Positions 58,420-64,000 of a stretch of DNA of 64,000 bases are shown piece by piece. Position numbers and translations under genes: made by a program. Within the stretch, counting starts at the first letter, position 1; the number at the start of each line of letters is the position of its first letter. The notes under the pieces are model-generated. The model was not told where the DNA came from, searched no databases, and saw only the letters and a program-made list of their open reading frames with translations. The DNA is taken from NCBI GenBank assembly GCA_002682825.1, contig NOKP01000018.1, forward strand, positions 933,783 to 997,782. The letters run 5' to 3'. Origin of the DNA: Neonectria sp. B-13. Its lineage: Eukaryota; Ascomycota; Sordariomycetes; Hypocreales; Nectriaceae.

Positions 58420-60829
58420 TGCGGAATGTCGTATGTGAGACGGACCGCCAGCTCGGGACCAGTACGCAGCAGACAAGACCGAGAGCGCGAAACTGAGGCC
58501 CAAAGATCAGTGGTGGAAAAGAGTGTGAATGATACCGAGTATCGATGAGGATGGAGGTACTGAAGTAGAAGAGTGAGGTTGAAGAAGGAGAGCCGCATCA
58601 CGAGGACGTTAATCCAGGCAGGCGGGCAGTTGGAGTGGGGTAGCAAGGCAGGCACCTCACCAACTCACAAGCTCGCAAGGTTGGGCTCACACTATAATGC
58701 ACTGTGGCCGCACTGGCGTCAACCCAAACCGTCCCCGCGCCGTGCTAAATTGAGTACCTAGCTGCTGGTCCAATGAATTCAGCGAATTGTAGGTGAAATT
58801 GTTCAGCGGCAGTTGCAGCCCATGAATTGGTTCCTAGCACCCATGCCGCGAGATAGACTAGATGGATGCTGCTGCCTTGCGCTTACGGCACACGTCCTCG
58901 AGGTTGGTCAAGTTCTTCACGCAGCGGGTTCCCGTTCATCAAAGGCGCCGCACGAATCTTGCATAGCCGTCATTTTCGCTGTTTTACCACGCAAAAGTGA
59001 AAGTGAACCAATTGATGCCCCGAGTAGTAGCCCTGATTCACAGCCCCATGAGCTGTCAACGCCTCACATAGATGGCGTTTCTCAGCCGCTCCAAGGCGCA
59101 GTCGCCAAGCCACGGAGCCGGAGAGCTTGGCCTGCAAATGCCATGAACAACCACCCGCAAAAACCAATGGTATTCTCCGGTCCAATGGGAATTCTCTATG
59201 ACGTTTCTCTGCGCTTGGGGTCCCGATTATCCGCCTGGGCAAGCCTCGTGTCTCCCCTGCCATCATGCAACTCCAAATGCTGGGTTGGTTGCTTGGTACG
59301 AGTCGATATCTGGAGCGAGAACCAAATCGCATAAGTAGTACATGGGGTGTAGACGCTTAGATCTATACTCCCTGAATATACGTTCTTGACCTCGTCGAGT
59401 GCTCGTCCCCCGCGATTGGTCTAGTCGCTACGGACTGCTTCCTGTCGCCCCAACGTCGCACACAGACCTGAACTTGTTCAAACACGCTCAGCGAACCCCA
59501 ACACCATAAAATCAGTCAGGACTTTGCTTCCACGTAGGACTACGGTTGTTGGGCTTTCGGTAGATCGTCCATGTGTATTTTCCCCTAAGAGTGAGCATGG
59601 CAAGCAACTAGAGCTTCAGTGACCTTAGTTACGACGATCGCGAGTCATTTGTAAAGCTTCAGCGAAGCCCATGCCCTGCTGCTGCTCCCAGTGGCACTCT
59701 CGTGCTGGGTCGTCATGGGCCGAATAAGCCAGAGAGGGCTAGAAGTGACGTTGAGCTGGGCCTGGGGTTTCTTAATAGTTCAAGGGGCCAAGGCTGAACT
59801 AGGTCCAACGAACGTTAGCACCTGATGAACATGGCTCTTATTATGATGATTGGCGCCGTTGAACTCGGGCTTTCGTTGAGACTCAACATGTCCAATGTGG
59901 CCGCCGCGTGGTCAAGCCATGTCACCTGCCCTTAACACAAAATTTGCACACCCATTCGTCTTCGGGCGGCGTCTGCCAGCCAGGACTGTGCCGGTCGTCA
60001 GGGGTGGTGGAGGGGCGCCTCCCGAAGCGTGACGTGGGAGGGGAGAGAGAACATCAGGAAGAGAGACAAGAGAGTGGCACAAAATGACGGACCCACTGGA
60101 GTAGCCACGCAGGACGTCATTTCAGGCGCTTGTCCGTTAGAATTGTAAAAACACGAAGAGAAACCACAACGGCAATCTAATGTTTGAGAAGTTGGTGTCA
60201 CATCATAAGGTCTAGACAGGTCTTTTCTATGCATCCCCAGTTCTGATTTCGGGCCTGGGACCCTTATGACATCAGTGGTGGTGGGTGGGGCGCAATCGAT
60301 AAGCTCCTGGGCCTGCTTAGTAGGTACCCACAAACCCAGCTGGAGGGAGGGAGGAGGGGTAAGCTTTCGTGGGGCAAGCTGTCGATACGAGGTCGGCGTA
60401 TGGTCGGCAACAACACCATGAGTTGTATTTTGCAGCTATCAAGAGGGCTATTTACCGGGTCTTCTTTCCCATGCATCTATCCGTAATAGCTGTAAATTCT
60501 GAAGGCAATCTCTCAGTGCGTCGTTCTGTGTCCGATGGTCAGCAGCCGTACCTTAAAGCTGTTCACATCGCCATCATGACATAGCTCGTCGAGCTTGGAG
60601 TTGTCGCCTCCAGCGTCATAATGTTTCCTCCCTCGTCGTCTTCCCTAATTCCACAATGAAATAAATAACTCAACCCAAACCATCGCATCGATTCGCACCT
60701 GCAAAGGGATCTGCGTCGCCACAAACACCAGAGGTTCTGCCTCATGGGAGTCTAGTTAATGGTCCGGGGGGTGATGCTACAGGGGTCCGAGGAGGCAGCC
60801 GAGCTACTCGGGGCTTGGTTTACGAACAA
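58420..60829. other. Intergenic, no gene supported
   Basis: About 2.4 kb. A 171-codon plus-strand frame from ATG 58822 to 59334 is open but has no recognisable domain, hydrophobic segment or splice pattern, so I do not call it. The rest has short frames only. Confidence 0.5.
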
Positions 60830-60997
60830 CATCCGCCGCTTTCTCGACGAGGTCAAGCATCCGCCGCTTTCTCAACGAGGTGAGGCATTCGCCGCTTTCT
60901 CCACGAGGTGAGGCATCCGCCGCTTTCTCCACGAGGTGAGACATCCACCACTTTCTCCACGAGGTCAAGCATCCGCCGCTTTCTCAACGAGGTGAGG
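60830..60997. repeat. 28-bp minisatellite, six copies
   Basis: Six consecutive 28-bp units of the form CATCCGCCGCTTTCTCAACG plus AGGTGAGG, differing at a few positions (G/A/C at base 17, CAAG or GAGG at the end). Not a multiple of three, so it is unlikely to be coding. Confidence 0.9.
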
Positions 60998-61227
60998 ACG
61001 TTGGATTTAAGAAACGTGAGCCGCGAACCAGGACCCAAGGCCTCGGACACCGTCTAGGTGGGTAGGAATACTAAAAAGGGAGTGACGGCAGTAGAGCCCT
61101 GCCACGGTTGCAATCCCACGTCACGCCCCATATTGCCACACCCAAAAGCTGACGGAACGGCGACGGAGGCGAGACCGCAAACGGGGCGTCGAAGTCGAGA
61201 CCGTGGAGGCCCCACTGCGCTGTCGTC
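60998..61227. other. Short spacer after minisatellite
   Basis: About 230 bases with no recognisable feature. Confidence 0.4.
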
Positions 61228-61722
61228 ATGTCGATACCTCCCGACGCGACGCTGCCCGTTGACATTCTCAATACCGTCTGGCATCGTGCCCCGATATTGG
61301 CGACCAATGTTGATTGGTCGCCCGCCTCTTGTCGCGCCTCGTTCACCCACACCGCGTTTAAACTAATCCCCAGGGCCCGCACCATCTCGGACGAAGAGGT
61401 GTGGGGGAATTTCGAGAGCCCAGGGACCCACACAGCAGAAGACGAAAGAGGCCCGGAGTTTCTGATGACTGCCGTCCCACGGGCTGCACATAAAAACCTG
61501 CTGGTGCCCACGCTTAGCTGCTCGATCTGCACGATGTGTGTCTTGCCATAGCAATCGAAACCCCTTTTTGCAGCTCTTGTCTCTGGGTTTCCTCAGGCTT
61601 GGCTGTTCCTATCCCATCTCAAGCCTGAGGTGGTGTCGTTGGTGCAGAAGCTCAAGGTAGGCGATCCAGTCAAGCCAGGCCCAGTGATGCAGTTCCCGGT
61701 GCCGTGGTCCTGCTACCTGTAG
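61228..61722 (+). pseudogene. Possible broken F-box-like gene
   Basis: ATG at 61228 opens a frame with an F-box-like pattern (DATLPVDILNTVWHRAP, then SCRASFTHTAFKLIP). An in-frame TAG at 61549-61551 interrupts it; the same frame is then open for 56 codons with a protein-like sequence (ALVSGFPQAWLFLSHLKPEV) until TAG at 61720-61722. No intron of normal size with clear sites removes the first stop. Family assignment is weak; it may be chance. Confidence 0.28.
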
Positions 61723-62246
61723 CCCAGCCAAGTCCGGCCAAGTTCAGTCCACCTCTGCACTTGGGCTCAGCCGGGCTGTTCTTCAGCTCAGGGTCTCCAT
61801 CCGATGGACTGCATCCTCCAGCACATTTACTCCAGGCCATCTCATCCACTAACAGCCCTATCAGATTAGCGATCTTGCTAAGCGTCCCCCGTTTACCTGC
61901 CAGCTTGCTGCCGTCCCCACCTGCTCAAACCGAACTCCCCACCAGAGCCGTTCGCTTCAAGCTTCTCCAAACGGAGCCCCCTCGAATTCCGCTGCGATCC
62001 AATCCCAGGCCGCGATCTGATGATCCCATGCCCTCATGGCCGACGCCAGATCCTCCAATGGCGCTGTGTGCTATTTGGACCTTATTCAGTGCGAGCCCCT
62101 TTTGCGCATTTGTTCTCGCGATGGGGACCTGACCAGGGCGCGCGTTTAGGCTCGTGCACTGGGTATAGGCTTCATTCAGTCGCTGAACGAACTTCCCATT
62201 GAACACCTCGAGTTGAGAACTAATCCTGTGATTTGTCCGTCTACAG
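61723..62246. other. Intergenic or unresolved coding relic
   Basis: About 520 bases, C-rich, with short overlapping frames. A possible first exon for the next entry (ATG at 62020 to a GTATAG donor near 62165) is in phase but has no domain support. Confidence 0.3.
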
Positions 62247-62520
62247 GGCTGAACTTGATGTGGACAGCCAAGCCCAGCCGCACAACCCCGCCACTAACAA
62301 TCGTATTCCCATCGTCCTGCCCGTTCCTGTAGATAGCCGGTACAGCATCGACCGCTACATCCAGCCCAGCGGCCGTCTTGCCCCGGGCCATCAGGACTAC
62401 AACCTACGTGCTCCTCCGGGATATGCCCCGCCGCAGGCCACTACCCCACGAGAGAACGTTCAGCGCATGAGTGACATTCTCAGCGCTATCGAGAATAAAC
62501 TTCAGTCCTCTTCGCGGTGA
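62247..62520 (+). CDS. Hypothetical terminal exon, unknown product
   Basis: A frame starting just after a good acceptor (GTCTACAG at 62239-62246) encodes about 91 residues with non-random composition (IPIVLPVPVDSRYSIDRYIQ, PGYAPPQATTPRENVQ, SDILSAIENKL), ending in TGA at 62520. It looks like the last exon of a small protein or a relic. Its 5' exon is uncertain (perhaps 62020-62164). I do not recognise the family. Confidence 0.3.
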
Positions 62521-63831
62521 CTTTATGGTAGAAGAGGGCTGGCATCTCAAGGGACGCTATGCAGTAAGTGTGATCTTCCACTTGGGTACCGCCCGATCGT
62601 TCGCTGACGTTTGCCAACAGGCATCACAGTGGGCACAATTTGGGAAGGTTGCATGGGTAGAATTTATCGAGTTGCGCGGCGATGCTCTTCTTCCACCACA
62701 ACGCATTGTGTAAGGATATGTTATCGCCAGAAAGTTGAAATTGAGACTATAGATATGGAAATGCATTACTTACCTTTGTCCCTTTTGTTTCTCGTTCGTC
62801 GTTATCTTCCTTTCTCATTTCCTCGCCAAAGAAAAAGAAACCTGAAGCTTCATGAGCACGGGCTCTATTTTTAGGGGATGTCAACAATACAACCATGATC
62901 ATCCATCACGATGCCGGTCGCAAGGTTTTCCGTCCAGCGTGTGCAACGTATACATTCAGCCCTTAGCAAAAGGACATAGTCATATTTACGACTTCAACGT
63001 AGGTTCCTAAATCAAAGTCCGGATTCTGATGTCACAGTCCGCAATGCGCCCGCGCAGGGATACTGCACGCTGGTGTTATTTACTAAGGCTATAAGCTAGG
63101 GGGCAGGAATGAAATGAAAATGAATGAAAATGAATGAAAATGAATGAAAATGAATGAAAATGGATGGAAATGGGTGGAAATGGGTGCCAGCTCACATGCG
63201 AAGAGGGTCCCGGGGACCGCGGGAGCTTTGCCGTCATGGGGAAAACGAACCCAGGGGAATGGGCTGACTAGGGACCCTAGTTGTTTTAAGCGGTTTTGGG
63301 GGTACGGAAGATGGGCATCGAAAATCTATGCAATGCCAAGGTGTAGTTAAACGTATTCGTGTGTATTGTGTCAACAGGGGTATATGCCCCGATTTGTACT
63401 GAGGAGGGCAACTGCATGCGGCTAATGCAGCACATGCCCGGCATGCGGTGAAGTTGCGGAGACCTGAACATTCCTGTATTGATCATCTCTTTGGCCGATG
63501 CAATATTATAGCTACTCCATAAGCACAAAATAGCACGGATAGCACAGGATAGCACACAACCCACAGCCCATTTCGCCTACTTTGTCTACAACCCCGGCCT
63601 CGGGGACACCTCCGCGAAAACGTCCATGCGAAGATGGTTCGCCAGTTCAATGCTCTTTCTATTTAAGTCGATGGCACGGCCGTCTTTGAAGCAGAGAGGA
63701 GAGGTTAAGGACACCAAAAGAACTCCCTTTCTTCCTGCTCTTCCGGCACAGCTTCGTTCTCATCAGCCTCCTTGTCCCCACACCAGCAATCAAAGCAACA
63801 TTGTTTCCTAAGGTACCCGACCAGCGCCAGC
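62521..63831. other. Intergenic; promoter of the right-edge gene
   Basis: About 1.3 kb. AT-rich near 62720-62880. Contains the decamer repeat at about 63112-63187. The last 200 bases are pyrimidine-rich and probably the leader of the next gene. Confidence 0.5.
63112..63187. repeat. Decamer tandem repeat (ATGAAAATGA)
   Basis: About five good copies of a 10-bp unit, followed by degenerate copies where A changes to G (GGATGGAAAT, GGGTGGAAAT). Confidence 0.85.
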
Positions 63832-64000
63832 ATGTCAACGTCTACACATAAGGGCGTCGCTCTTCCAACGTAAGTCGGATACCCCTCTTTCCCTCTTTTC
63901 ATCCTCCATTACGTCCCAGTTGATCGTTCACCCTCTTCCAATTGTTTTCTTTTACTCGCAGTCTTTTGTCTGACCGCGGTTCAGTCAAGTTCATGTCAAC
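63832..64000 (+). CDS. 5' end of a gene running off the right edge
   Basis: ATG at 63832 opens a 38-base exon ending at 63869 before GTAAGT; a 92-nt intron ends with TTTTACTCGCAG at 63961. The second exon begins at 63962 and continues to the window edge, giving the start MSTSTHKGVALPTLLSDRGS. Splice sites are good and phases fit. Too short to recognise; the gene is cut by the window. Confidence 0.55.

Noticed and set aside
57918..58655. 245-codon minus-strand frame overlapping the 2EXR gene
   Set aside because: Different frame from the 2EXR motif on the same strand; its translation is Ser/Arg-rich and without domains.
58822..59334. 171-codon plus-strand frame
   Set aside because: No family, no structural pattern; the upstream-most start is a TTG, and the frame probably arises by chance.
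1..64000. Transposons, long terminal repeats, CRISPR arrays, rRNA
   Set aside because: No transposase, reverse-transcriptase or integrase motifs, no long terminal repeats, no regularly spaced repeats with unique spacers, and no rRNA-like sequence were seen. The RdRP is a cellular silencing enzyme, not a viral one, judging by its DLDGD loop and introns.

Overview
The window is nuclear DNA of a filamentous ascomycete (Pezizomycotina, most probably a Sordariomycete; this is inferred). The support is short 46-185 nt spliceosomal introns, moderately GC-rich exons and families typical of that group: 2EXR proteins, a STAND/ankyrin NLR-like protein, an RNA-dependent RNA polymerase, a Zn2Cys6 regulator and a GH12 secreted glucanase. 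I see no complete transposon, no rRNA or tRNA gene and no CRISPR. All gene models were spliced by eye from reading frame, GT/AG (once GC/AG) sites and family conservation.

Left part, 0-8.3 kb, conserved housekeeping genes: a polyglutamine-rich SAGA subunit Spt20 (minus), a Pex22-like peroxin (minus), and the eIF2B gamma subunit (plus), divergent from the peroxin. Then comes a gene-poor stretch of about 7.7 kb ending at a two-finger C2H2 regulator that looks like the Sordariomycete BrlA-type conidiation factor. Its leader carries short upstream ORFs.

Middle, 17-43 kb: genes are spread out with long non-coding gaps. They are a leucine-rich-repeat/F-box-like protein (plus), a secreted GH12 endoglucanase (minus), a disrupted 2EXR gene (minus), a GPR1/FUN34/YaaH acetate transporter in five exons (minus), a membrane-anchored F-box protein with a cysteine-rich segment (minus) and a 1250-residue RNA-dependent RNA polymerase of the RNA-silencing type (minus). 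Protein-like debris lies at 35.6-36.3 kb.

Right part, 43.9-58.4 kb, accessory in character: an intron-less EthD/alpha-beta-hydrolase fusion, a head-to-head pair made of a small helical STAND-N-terminal-domain protein (minus) and a 1380-residue NACHT-ankyrin protein (plus), a DHA2-type MFS exporter followed in tandem by an AflR-like Zn2Cys6 factor, and an intact 2EXR gene (minus). The last 5 kb hold a 28-bp minisatellite, a decamer repeat, broken coding-like fragments and the first two exons of a gene that runs off the right edge.

The most interesting unit is the head-to-head pair at 45.8-52.3 kb, which has the architecture of a fungal innate-immunity/allorecognition locus (NLR-like sensor plus small adjacent protein with a related N-terminal domain). 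The MFS plus Zn2Cys6 pair may be a self-contained efflux module. Functional links between the other neighbours are not evident.
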